Origin: Streptomyces aurantiacus
GTDB lineage: Bacteria; Actinomycetota; Actinomycetes; Streptomycetales; Streptomycetaceae
DNA: 64,000 nt
Assembly: GCF_027107535.1 (NCBI RefSeq)
Contig: NZ_CP114282.1
Location: 124,001 to 188,000, forward strand
Direction of reading: 5' to 3'
The position numbers were made by a program, and so were the translations under genes. The notes below the pieces were generated by a model. That model saw only the letters and a program-made list of their open reading frames with translations. It was not told where the DNA came from and made no database searches. This document shows, piece by piece, positions 44,424-52,303 of the stretch; position 1 is the first letter of the stretch, and the number at the start of each line of letters is the position of its first letter.

Positions 44424-45453
44424 GCCACAAGTCTAGTCACCCAAATGAGATGACGTCTTATTGGAGACCACTACCGCATCCCACGAGGCACTCACCGCAC
44501 CTGGCAGGGCTGCAACCTTGATCTCACCGGGGTCACCATCGACGGTGACATGGACTTCCGCGGCGCGGTGTTCTCCGGCGGCGTGGTGTCCTTCGGCGAC
44601 GCGACCTTCTCTGGCGGCACAGTGTCCTTCGGCGACGCGACGTTCTCCGGTGGCACAGTGTCCTTTGACGACGCGACGTTCTCCGGCGGTGCGACGTTCC
44701 CCGGCGGCATGGTGTCCTTCGACCGTGCGACGTTCTCCGGCAGCGCGGTGTCCTTTGACGACGCGACGTTCTCCGGCGGCAGGGTGTCCTTCGGCGACGC
44801 GACGTTCTCCGGTGGCACAGTGTCCTTTGACGACGCGACGTTCTCCGGCGGTGCGACGTTCCCCGGCGGCATGGTGTCCTTCGACCGTGCGACGTTCTCC
44901 GGCAGCGCGGTGTCCTTTGACGACGCGACGTTCTCCGGCAGCAGGGTGTCCTTTGACGACGCGACGTTCTCCGGCAGCACAGTGTCCTTCGACCGTGCGG
45001 CGTTCTCCGGCAGCGCGGTGTCCTTTCTCGACGCGACGTTCTCCGGCGGCATGGTGCTCTTCGAGCATGCGACGTTCTCCGGCGGCACGGTGCTCTTCGA
45101 CCGTGCGGCGTTCTCCGGCAGCGCGGTGTCCTTCCTCGACGCGAGGTTCTCCGGCAGCAGGGTGTCCTTCGACGCTTCGGCGTTCTCCGGCGGCACGGTG
45201 CCCTTCCACTACGCGAGGTTCTCCGGCGGCCTGGTGTCCTTCGACCGTGCGACGTTCTCTGACGGCCTGATGTCCTTCGACGGCGCGGCGTTCTCTGACG
45301 ACGTGGTGTCCTTCCTCGACGCGACCGGTTCGATTCCTCCGCTCCAATGATCCAGGGAGGCGAAAACGGTCGTTACGCCTCCCCGGGATTCATCGTCGTG
45401 CCAGGCTCCGCGAGCTTTGCGGGGCGGGGCATTCTTCAACTGCACGGGATCGT

Positions 45454-45570
45454 CTACCAGCGCATCCCCAACTCATCGAGCGCCGCGCGGCGCTCCGGGC
45501 TCAGCTTCGCGGCCCTCTTGCGGGTGTTGTCCAAGAACGCCCCGAGCTTGACCAGCTCACCGTCGGCCGG
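45454..45570 (-). pseudogene. C-terminal stub of a helicase-associated-domain protein
   Basis: The reverse strand reads DGELVKLGAFLDNTRKRAAK followed by LSPERRAALDELGMRW and a stop. This matches the repeat unit of the helicase-associated (HA) domain, typical of actinobacterial telomere- and plasmid-borne helicases. The rest of the gene is missing, replaced by an HTH-gene fragment on the other strand. Confidence 0.6.
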
Positions 45571-45673
45571 CGACGACCAGGAGCTCGATGACGCCGGGGT
45601 CGACCAGATTGTCGACCCCGGATTCCAATGGGGCCAGTACGAGTACGTCACCAACATCGGATTCACTGCCTGA
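45554..45673 (+). pseudogene. 3' fragment of the HTH/Tpg-like gene
   Basis: DDQELDDAGVDQIVDPGFQW followed by GQYEYVTNIGFTA and a stop match the last 36 codons of the gene at 9459. It is in frame and ends at the native stop, but has no 5' part. Confidence 0.7.
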
Positions 45674-45718
45674 CGTACCCCAAGCACGTCAGACGCCAGC
45701 ATGTAGCTGGAGTAGGAG

Positions 45719-45874
45719 TCAGCGGCCCAGCCACACTGCGCTCCCCAGGGAACCGGCGATACCGGTCGCCAGAACAAGCACCGTGTACGGGATGCGCTGG
45801 ACCGTCAGGCGGACCCCGCCGATCCGCAGATCAAGAAAGGGCCGCGGTCCGGTCGTGCGGTGCTTCGTTGCCAT
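45719..45874 (-). CDS. Small membrane protein (51 aa)
   Basis: ATG 45874 opens MATKHRTTGPRPFLDLRIGG, followed by VRLTVQRIPYTVLVLATGIA and GSLGSAVWLGR. The pattern of a short DLRIGG-LxVQR strand and one TM helix recurs in small Streptomyces proteins. Stops at 45719. No function known. Confidence 0.5.
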   Translation of the reverse strand: MATKHRTTGPRPFLDLRIGGVRLTVQRIPYTVLVLATGIAGSLGSAVWLGR

Positions 45875-46109
45875 GGCTGCTCTCCGGTTCGACTCACTCC
45901 CCGAGCGATTCGGGGGTCTGACTTCGAGCTTCGACAGATCCCGACGTTGCGGAAGCGGGAACACCCTGTTCCCGGATATCGGCAACGCACTGCCCCGCAG
46001 CACAATCGAGGGCGAGCCGCCGCGCGCCAGGAAAATCAGCCCGACCACATGCAGCGGGGCACCAGAACGCGGCATCATGTAGACCTGGGGTGGGGTGGAG
46101 GGGGCGCGC

Positions 46110-47384
46110 ATGGGCGTAGAACCTGGCAATGACGCGGCCCGCCGGTATGCTGCAGCCCTCAAAGCAGCAGTGCAGCCTCTCTTAGAGGCAGGGGTCACAC
46201 AGAAGCGTCTGGCTGCCGAACTCCACTTCGCCGAATCCACGGTGAGCCGCTTCCTGAACGGAGGGCGGATCGCCCCCAAGACGTTCATCGAAGGCGTGGC
46301 GGACTTTGCCACCCGCAGGGGGCAGTCGCTGCCGGACCTCGACAACCTTCTTAAGCTGTGTGAACAGGCTGAGGAAGAAGGCTCGATCACGGTCAGGCTC
46401 CGTTACGCCGACGAGCAGATCGAACGGCTCAAAGATGAACTCGCTCATGTGGAGGAGACCGCACGGAACAGCCTCAACGGCGCCGTTCGGGAAGCGATCC
46501 AAGGGATGCGCAGCGACACTGCCCAGCAGTTGGCCGGCATGGATCAGCAGCTGCAGGAATTGAACGAGGAACTCACGCAGGAACGGCAGCGCGCGGAAAC
46601 GGCCGAAGCCGAACGAGACACCCTGCGCACGACAGCAAGCGATCAGCAAAGGCGTTTGGGCAGTGCCAGCGACCTTGTACGTGAGATGAACACCGATCTG
46701 GAACGCCAGCAGGAAGAGATACGACTGCTGCGACAAGAGATCAAAGTCCTGCGTGGGCAGGTCGGTCGACTCACCGAAGAGAAGACGGTTCCCGGGGTGT
46801 CAACGCAGGCCAGCGCCGCGCATGCCACCTTCCGGACCGGTACCCGCGACGCTGGAGCCCAAATGCCTCCGCTCTGGCAGGCGGCACTGCGCGCCGAGCA
46901 TGAAAAGAACCGACTGGCGGAAGCCGGCTGGGGGTCGCCGCTACCAGAACAGCCGACCCCTGCAGCCCCCAACCCGACGCTCTCCCCTGCGTCCAGCAAA
47001 CTATCGACGTTCGCGAAGTTTGCCATAGGCGTTATCTGGCTCATATGTCTTCTTGCCCCTGTCTTTGTCTACTTGAACGGCGCGGCATTCGCAGCTGCAT
47101 GCGCCTCTGAAAAAGGGCCACCGTGGTGGGGCCTCGCCCCGCTAGCAGTGGCCGATCTCCTATTCACTATTGTTGGCTTGCTTATCATGGTGGCAATCGG
47201 CTACTTTTTCCTATTCCTCGCAGAAAGTGAGATCAGCGAAGACGATGATGGAATTAACATCCCCTTTGTTTGTTCCTGTGTGTTCTCTTTTTGGGGCATG
47301 ATCGTAGGCTTCATTCATTTCTGTGGCGGCCATGTAACCTCGCCGGGCCTGTGGTGGCTGCACACCTTCGGCATCAGCGGCTGA
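46110..47384 (+). CDS. HTH / coiled-coil / membrane protein
   Basis: A 424-residue protein from ATG 46110. The N-terminus is an HTH (VTQKRLAAELHFAESTVSRF followed by LNGGRIAPKTFIEGVADF). A long coiled coil runs from about 95 to 235 (EQIERLKDELAHVEE ... DLERQQEEIRLLRQEIKVLR). Two to three TM helices lie near 305-325 (FAKFAIGVIWLICLLAPVFV), 345-375 and 390-410. GC drops in the membrane part. HTH plus coiled coil plus TM is typical of Streptomyces regulators near conflict genes. The role is unknown. Confidence 0.7.
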   Translation: MGVEPGNDAARRYAAALKAAVQPLLEAGVTQKRLAAELHFAESTVSRFLNGGRIAPKTFIEGVADFATRRGQSLPDLDNLLKLCEQAEEEGSITVRLRYADEQIERLKDELAHVEETARNSLNGAVREAIQGMRSDTAQQLAGMDQQLQELNEELTQERQRAETAEAERDTLRTTASDQQRRLGSASDLVREMNTDLERQQEEIRLLRQEIKVLRGQVGRLTEEKTVPGVSTQASAAHATFRTGTRDAGAQMPPLWQAALRAEHEKNRLAEAGWGSPLPEQPTPAAPNPTLSPASSKLSTFAKFAIGVIWLICLLAPVFVYLNGAAFAAACASEKGPPWWGLAPLAVADLLFTIVGLLIMVAIGYFFLFLAESEISEDDDGINIPFVCSCVFSFWGMIVGFIHFCGGHVTSPGLWWLHTFGISG

Positions 47385-47392
47385 AGCCCGCA

Positions 47393-47680
47393 ACGCAACG
47401 GCCTGACGGACTGGAAGTTCCGACCTGCGCCTTGCGGCGGCCGTACGCTCTGCCGCTCTGAACTGAATCGCTATGTCGGGGTCGGCCTCGGCGAGCACTG
47501 GCACGGCCGCCACCATCGCCCCCGCATCACTCACCTGGCCGTGGAACGACAGCACCCGCCGGAACCGCTCCGCATCAACCCTGTCTGCACCGCCGCCAGT
47601 CGCGACCTTCGTACCGCGTCCGAACCGGTCGCCTCCGTCGTCAGCGCTGCGTACAGCTCGGGGTCACGAATGTCCAAGCA
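47393..47680 (-). pseudogene. Frameshifted remnant of an unidentified gene
   Basis: One reverse frame reads RDPELYAALTTEATGSDAVR and RSRLAAVQTGL; after a shift near 47576 another reads ERFRRVLSFHGQVSDAGAMV and LAEADPDIAIQFRAAERTAA. Together they look like one helical protein broken by a frameshift. No family recognised. Confidence 0.35.
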
Positions 47681-47776
47681 CAGCAATCAAGGACCCGGGG
47701 CCGCCGAACGAGGTCCCCGCCCCGTCCGCCCGGCGCTACCGTGGTGCTTCTGCCGCATTCCCCGCTGGAGGCACCG

Positions 47777-48010
47777 ATGAGCGACCAGCCGGCCCCCGCC
47801 GCCGCCGTCCCGCAGCCGTTGGAGCCCGCGACGGCCGATGCCGTTCGCGCTGTCGCGGCGCAAGCCCGGGAGCGCGCCGACCAGTTCGCCGCGATCCTGG
47901 AGGACATCGCCGCCAACGGCCTGCCCGACCCCGAGCAGTGCACCCCGTGGGAAGAGCTGCGTGAGCAGCACCTGGCCCGTCTCGCCAAGCAGAGGCCGGC
48001 CGTCGCCTGA
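47777..48010 (+). CDS. Antitoxin-like partner of the RelE/ParE-like protein
   Basis: A 77-residue acidic protein started at ATG 47777 (GGAGG upstream). A disordered Pro-rich start (PAPAAAVPQPLEPATADAVR) leads into helices ARERADQFAAILEDIAANGL and EELREQHLARLAKQ. Its TGA overlaps the ATG of the next gene as TGATG, the usual antitoxin-first arrangement. The fold is not one of the standard antitoxin DNA-binding types, so DNA binding cannot be claimed. Confidence 0.6.
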   Translation: MSDQPAPAAAVPQPLEPATADAVRAVAAQARERADQFAAILEDIAANGLPDPEQCTPWEELREQHLARLAKQRPAVA

Positions 48011-48282
48011 TGCCCCCTCACCACCGCGGCCGGCGCGCCCGGATCGCCTTCTCCGACGCTGCCGCGAAACAGCTGGGGGCCATCACCTCCGAGACCGAGC
48101 TGCACGCCCTCGACCGCGCCCTGGTCGTCGTCAGCGTCGACCCCGAGATCGGCGACCCGCTGCCCGCGACCGCCGGCGCATCACTCCTGCGCCAGTACAC
48201 CGACGACGTCGAAGCCGTCCGGATCCTGTACTTCGTGACCGCGCTGCGCACCGTCGTGGTCGTCGCATATATCGAGGTCTAG
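48010..48282 (+). CDS. RelE/ParE-like toxin candidate
   Basis: A 90-residue basic protein: RIAFSDAAAKQLGAI, then EIGDPLPATAGASLLRQYTD and VRILYFVTALRTVVVVAYIE. The order of two helices, then a beta sheet with an R-I-L-Y-F-V strand and a final hydrophobic strand, is that of RelE/ParE toxins, which act as mRNA interferases or gyrase poisons. Which of these applies cannot be read. It is co-translated with the acidic protein upstream. Confidence 0.6.
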   Translation: MPPHHRGRRARIAFSDAAAKQLGAITSETELHALDRALVVVSVDPEIGDPLPATAGASLLRQYTDDVEAVRILYFVTALRTVVVVAYIEV

Positions 48283-48307
48283 CCCGCGAAAGACCTCCGC
48301 GGGGCGC

Positions 48308-48454
48308 GTGCGTCAGTGGGACCGCAGCATCGCCGCGTGGGCCAAGCCTGGCGACAGCCAGGAGCTGGACAGCGAGTGGGGGGACCAAGTCGTCGACCTC
48401 GGATCGCAGTGGGGCCAGTACGAGTACGTCACCAACGTCGGCTTCGCCGCCTGA
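48308..48454 (+). pseudogene. 3' fragment of the HTH/Tpg-like gene
   Basis: VRQWDRSIAAWAKPGDSQEL, then SEWGDQVVDLGSQWGQYEY and VTNVGFAA with the native stop match the last 48 codons of the 9459 gene. It starts 25 bp after the toxin-like gene. No upstream HTH part is present. The next 277 bp up to 48731 contain only weak frames. Confidence 0.7.
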
Positions 48455-48731
48455 CGCAACTTCCGGTGGGTGCTGCGCTGGCGCCATACGATGATCGCCG
48501 TGACCACCCGCCGCACGCTCGGCGCCGGCCCCGAGGCTCCGGCTCAGGGCATCCGCGCCACCCAGGCCGACCTTCTTGACGAGCTCCCCGGGGTCCGCAT
48601 CGCAGATCTCGGCGAGCTGCGGACCCGCGGGGTCGTTGGACACCTCCCCCCTGCACCACCGAGAACCCGGCGCACCCTGGGAGTAGGTCGCGCAGCCCCT
48701 GCCTCGCCCGACACCTCCAGCAGATCTGTCC

Positions 48732-49394
48732 GTGGAAATCTCTGAGAGCGTTGCAGCTCTATGGGCTGCTGGTATCGGTGTGGCGGCTTCCGCCGTCGCT
48801 TCGGTGATCACATCCCGAGCTGCTCGGCAGCAAGCAGAAGTTGGGGCACGAGCCCAGATTGAAGCGGTCAAGATTCAGGCAGCTGAAGCTCACTCACAGG
48901 AGAAAAAGCGGCGACAGCAGCGTGTCTACGCCGATTTCCACACAGCAGCGAACATTCTTCGGGCAGCATGCGTAGATGCAGAGTTGACACTGAACAGCAT
49001 CTCCGACGATGCAGATCCGTCTGAACTCGAAGAAGCAGATGCCACATTCTCTGGCCGTGAGACAGAGATGCTGGATAGAACCAGAGACCTTTGGCACAGC
49101 TACGCTGCAATTGGACTTGAAGGCCCAGAATCTGTTGACGATGCAGCCGAAAGCCTTTTTGGAACTTATGACCTCTGGGTCAAATGCATTATTGAATGGG
49201 CATCACAGATTTTGGCGGAGAATGTACGGGACCCAGCGAAAGAGGAGGAATTCTACGTGCGATGTTCCGATATTGAAGAAGCAGTGAAGTGTGAGTGGGC
49301 GTGTTGGTGGCAGCGGTTGTGCGTCAGCCGTGTTCGGTTGTTGATTGCCTGGTCATGCGCTGTGGGCGTGGGCTGGTCTGCTGTCATGAGGTGA
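48732..49394 (+). CDS. Membrane-anchored hypothetical protein with an altered 3' end
   Basis: GTG 48732 opens a protein with a TM helix at 7-26 (VAALWAAGIGVAASAVASVI), a charged coiled-coil stretch (RQQAEVGARAQIEAVKIQAA ... QEKKRRQQRVY) and a helical domain to about residue 186. From 49290 the base composition changes sharply and the last 34 residues (CEWACWWQRLCV...) look like translated repeat DNA. The natural C-terminus therefore seems replaced by the edge of the mobile segment that follows. Confidence 0.55.
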   Translation: MEISESVAALWAAGIGVAASAVASVITSRAARQQAEVGARAQIEAVKIQAAEAHSQEKKRRQQRVYADFHTAANILRAACVDAELTLNSISDDADPSELEEADATFSGRETEMLDRTRDLWHSYAAIGLEGPESVDDAAESLFGTYDLWVKCIIEWASQILAENVRDPAKEEEFYVRCSDIEEAVKCEWACWWQRLCVSRVRLLIAWSCAVGVGWSAVMR

Positions 49395-49455
49395 CCAAGT
49401 GGCTGCCGTTTAGTGGCTGGGGCGGGGCGGGTTGGCTGTCGTGGGGGTGGCTGTT
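49290..49455. repeat. Repeat cluster, candidate transposon end
   Basis: Starts TGTGAGTGGGCGTG at 49290 and contains the similar units CTGCTGTCATGAGGTGACC near 49376 and TTGGCTGTCGTGGGGGTGGC near 49431. Close copies occur at 52242 (TTGGCTGTCGTGGGGTGGC) and near 54523 (CTGCTGTCATGGGGTGACC). Tn7/Mu-like elements carry several transposase-binding repeats at each end and begin with TGT, so this could be one end. That is inference. Confidence 0.4.
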
Positions 49456-49676
49456 CCTACCGGGGTTCTTTGTAGGCCGGTGCTGTCGGCATACCGCGAC
49501 GGAGATCTGTCCAGACGCTCCGGGACGAAGCCGAGGGCCGCAGGAAGGCGCACAAGCCTGTCTCGCGGATTCGGCTGCTCACCGACGGGTGCGGCTCCGT
49601 GTAGTGGGGCCAGATGTGACGTCGGCCTGATCGTCGGCGCTGGTGCCTTTGGAGGAGCTTCCGGCGAGGATCGTCC

Positions 49677-52157
49677 CTACCGCTTCCGCTTGTGCCGTGC
49701 TGCGTTCCTCGTGCCGCTCTGCGGCCGCTTGGCGTTTGGGTGGATCGAGCGATGAAGCTCTGAGGGTGGCCGCAGGGACGACAAGCTGGCCGTCAGCGCA
49801 GCATCAAGCGGCCCGGTGTGCCCTTCGTAACAAATGTCGAGGAGCTCGCGGGTCGGTTGGTCGTAGAGGAAGACGACGCCTCTGGGCAGACCGAGCTGGT
49901 GCTTCTTGGCCCGGAGGTAGTCGCGGAGCCTTCTGTCGGTCTCGTCGGGGTCGGCTCCAGCCGGGCGGGTGGCCCACACGAACAGCCAGCCCTCTGCCGG
50001 GTCGACGCTGGCCGTGAGCGGCACGGTCAGGCTACGGCCCTTGGGGCTCGGATTGTCGAGGAGTTCATCGCCGTGGCGGGCGAACTTGCGCTGCACGTCG
50101 GTTGCCCCAGACAGCAGGGTGGCGCCGATGCTCAGCCATCCAGTGACATTGCGGGACTGCAACTCGTCGACCAGCGGCGCGAGCGGCGATGGCACCATTG
50201 CCGGCTTGGGCGCCAGTGCTGAACGCGCGCCGTCGCCCCCTTGGGTGTGGAACCACTGGTCCAGCGCATCGGTTCGGCTGGTCAGGAACGCAGGCTTTCG
50301 TGTTCGGTAGCGGCGCAGTTCGGCTGTGGCTGGCTCGGGCAGGAAGGGGAACGCCGCACGTACCTGCACCGGGTCGGGTTCCACCCAAAGGCCAGCCTCG
50401 AAGAAGTATAGGAACAGATCCATTTCGTCGGGCGCACGGAACATCACAGTGACGTCGGGGTTACGGCGCCGACGCAGGTACAGCAGGAACTCGGCCGGAC
50501 GCGCCACCAGTTCGGTGATCAGCTCGAGATCGTGCAGGGACACCGTCCATGGAATGTTGCCCGCGGCCAGCAGGCCGGCCCGCACCAGCTCGGCGGTGGC
50601 AGTCAGGACCGTCGATATGTCATCGAGACTGACGGCGATGGTGTGGATCTCACGGATTTGGCTGAGGTCGATCCATCCCTCGTTTTTGCTGCGGAGGCCG
50701 CCGTCCCGCTCGATGGCGTCGCGCATGCGCCCGGCCTGTTCGGCTGCTTTGGTGATGATGCCGGTCAGGTCGGTACGGATCCGTGCCGTCTTGCCCCCGC
50801 GGGATAGCGCGCTCAAGGCGACGGCCTTGTCCTCCACGATGATGGCGACATCGTCGAGGACGATGAGGTGGTCGCCCTCGGCGCGCTTGGTGTACTTCGA
50901 CGGGTCGGCGGCCTTGGCTTCATCCTCGCTCGCGGGTAGGTAGTACTCCAACCCGTCCCGGAATCGGGCGCCGGGAAGGACACGCTCCAGCGCGGCGTGT
51001 GTGCGGGATTCGAGAAGGTCTCCGCGGTGCTTGGCGTACTGGCTCCACACCGGGGCCGTCTTCTTCAGGTGTTCCTCGAGGTTCTCCCGCACAGCGAACA
51101 CGTTCAACGCCGGGTGTGGCAGCATCAGACGCCCGTCTGCGCCCACGATAAGTGGCCGCGTTCGCAGTGGGTTCCTTCCGCTGGTGAACGCCTCGACGAC
51201 ATCCATCGGACTGTCCGTCCCCAGGTCCAAGCGGAACCGCTCGACAACGGCCCGGACACACTCTTCGGCCAGGCTCGTATGCGCAACGATGTCGTCGATC
51301 GTGACAGTGGCCTGCTCGGCAGGTGGCTCGAACATCGACGTGACGCTGAGCATGGCCTGTTCCGTCAGATGTCTGTCCGCCCGGCCTTCCTCCTCCGCCG
51401 CCATCGCGTCCAAGACCGCATTGCCCATCGTCTCGATACGGTCGTTCAGCCTGTCCTGCTGCAGGTCGTGGCAGGCGTCGAGGACGGCTACTGCATCCGT
51501 GGCGTCGAAGCCCAGTTGCGCCTGCAGGGCTGCGCGGACGCTCTCAACGCCGTCAAGGAGCGCCAGATTGGTTTCCTCTACCATTTCAGGATATGACGGA
51601 TTGCGCATCCATACTTCGGCACCCCGAATGAACAAGGACACCATGGCGAGTTTGTCGGTCGGGTCAGCACGTGCGAATGAACGCAGCTGCGCAAGGTAGA
51701 GGACCTTGCTCAGTCCCTTCTTCGCGCTGGAGACGAAGTGGCTCATCTCCTGAAATCCGGCATCGGACGCGGCCGCCGTCCCTGTCTCCTGCCGGGCGGT
51801 CAGAGCAATCAGCGCCAGCAGTTCGACATAGACCGCGCCCGCTTCCGCAGTGACAGGTATCTCGCCCTCGCGGGCCATCGGCAGGAATTGCTGACGAGCC
51901 ACCTCGATAAGCCGGATCGCGTCAAACCGCGGCACCTCCACGACGAACTCCTCGATCGCCGCGGTGAAGGCCGCGTCAGCCTCAGACGCAGGGTCGTCGC
52001 CAGTGAAGGAGGCCATGAGTGTGGTCATGGTGATCAAGGAATCCGCTATGACCTGCGCGTGCGGATCGAGCACCGGCGTCCCCGACACGGAACGGCGATG
52101 TCTCTTGTTGCGCGATTCGCGTCGCTTCGTGCGGGAGCCCATGGGGCACTTCACCAC
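49677..52157 (-). CDS. Large PD-(D/E)xK nuclease-like protein
   Basis: An 826-residue protein with a basic start (GSRTKRRESRNKRHRR). The first ~350 residues are helical and unassigned. A restriction-like core is visible: HRGDLLESRTHAALERVLPG (conserved Glu near 384), EGDHLIVLDDVAIIVEDKAV with Asp429 and the E-x-K at 442-444. This spacing is normal for NERD/Mrr-like PD-(D/E)xK nucleases. A further ~300 residues follow with RKPAFLTSRTDALDQWFHTQ. It lies beside a KAP NTPase and Mu/Tn7-type transposition genes, so it is probably cargo, possibly a DNA-targeting defence protein. Confidence 0.6.
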   Translation of the reverse strand: MVKCPMGSRTKRRESRNKRHRRSVSGTPVLDPHAQVIADSLITMTTLMASFTGDDPASEADAAFTAAIEEFVVEVPRFDAIRLIEVARQQFLPMAREGEIPVTAEAGAVYVELLALIALTARQETGTAAASDAGFQEMSHFVSSAKKGLSKVLYLAQLRSFARADPTDKLAMVSLFIRGAEVWMRNPSYPEMVEETNLALLDGVESVRAALQAQLGFDATDAVAVLDACHDLQQDRLNDRIETMGNAVLDAMAAEEEGRADRHLTEQAMLSVTSMFEPPAEQATVTIDDIVAHTSLAEECVRAVVERFRLDLGTDSPMDVVEAFTSGRNPLRTRPLIVGADGRLMLPHPALNVFAVRENLEEHLKKTAPVWSQYAKHRGDLLESRTHAALERVLPGARFRDGLEYYLPASEDEAKAADPSKYTKRAEGDHLIVLDDVAIIVEDKAVALSALSRGGKTARIRTDLTGIITKAAEQAGRMRDAIERDGGLRSKNEGWIDLSQIREIHTIAVSLDDISTVLTATAELVRAGLLAAGNIPWTVSLHDLELITELVARPAEFLLYLRRRRNPDVTVMFRAPDEMDLFLYFFEAGLWVEPDPVQVRAAFPFLPEPATAELRRYRTRKPAFLTSRTDALDQWFHTQGGDGARSALAPKPAMVPSPLAPLVDELQSRNVTGWLSIGATLLSGATDVQRKFARHGDELLDNPSPKGRSLTVPLTASVDPAEGWLFVWATRPAGADPDETDRRLRDYLRAKKHQLGLPRGVVFLYDQPTRELLDICYEGHTGPLDAALTASLSSLRPPSELHRSIHPNAKRPQSGTRNAARHKRKR

Positions 52158-52241
52158 GCAATACGGGCGGCCAGCAAAGGGTTTGGCGTTGCACAGCCTC
52201 CACTGGCAAAAGCTGCCTGCGCGAGGCCAGGCGAAGTAGGG

Positions 52242-52303
52242 GCGGTTTGGCTGTCGTGGGGTGGCTGCTCTTAGGGGTAGACCCGAAGGGCACGGTCAGA
52301 CCA
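52242..52303. repeat. Copy of the TGGCTGTCGTGGGG repeat between nuclease and KAP genes
   Basis: TTGGCTGTCGTGGGGTGGCTG at about 52242-52262 nearly repeats 49431-49451. The two copies flank the nuclease gene as direct repeats about 2.8 kb apart. Confidence 0.45.

Larger units (their letters stand above)
43606..44457 (-). mobile_element. IS5-family (IS427-type) insertion sequence, copy B
   Basis: An 852-bp element, inverted relative to copy A at 21216-22067, with identical encoded proteins and the same ends (GAAGTCATCTCATTTGG left, GACGTCATCTCATTTGG inverted at the right). It is flanked by TTA at 43603-43605 and 44458-44460. It splits a pentapeptide-type gene. Confidence 0.9.
43011..45350 (+). 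pseudogene. Pentapeptide-type membrane protein gene split by IS copy B
   Basis: Bases 43011-43605 encode an N-terminus with two TM helices (FTFAAAVLVAGGVFYGLVVL and VVAGAGALVALVVAY) and RFSQAVDKLGSDSPAVRLGG. The frame resumes at 44461 after the IS and one TTA copy. Joining gives exactly 1485 bp (494 codons plus stop). The second part starts GDHYRIPRGTHRTWQGCNL and then has about twenty 12-residue units of the FDDATFSGGTVS type, a right-handed beta-helix-like repeat. The DNA repeats are 36 bp and nearly identical. It is paralogous to the gene at 35468-37856. The frames on the reverse strand are shadows of the repeat. Confidence 0.85.

Noticed and set aside
44550..45330. CRISPR-like appearance of the 36-bp repeat array
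   Set aside because: There are no unique spacers; the whole unit repeats without gaps and is in frame with a protein.
44433..45347. Reverse frame with AAGERRVVKGHRAAGERRTV repeats
   Set aside because: Antisense of the 36-bp repeat of the pentapeptide-type gene, whose joined frame across the IS is exact.
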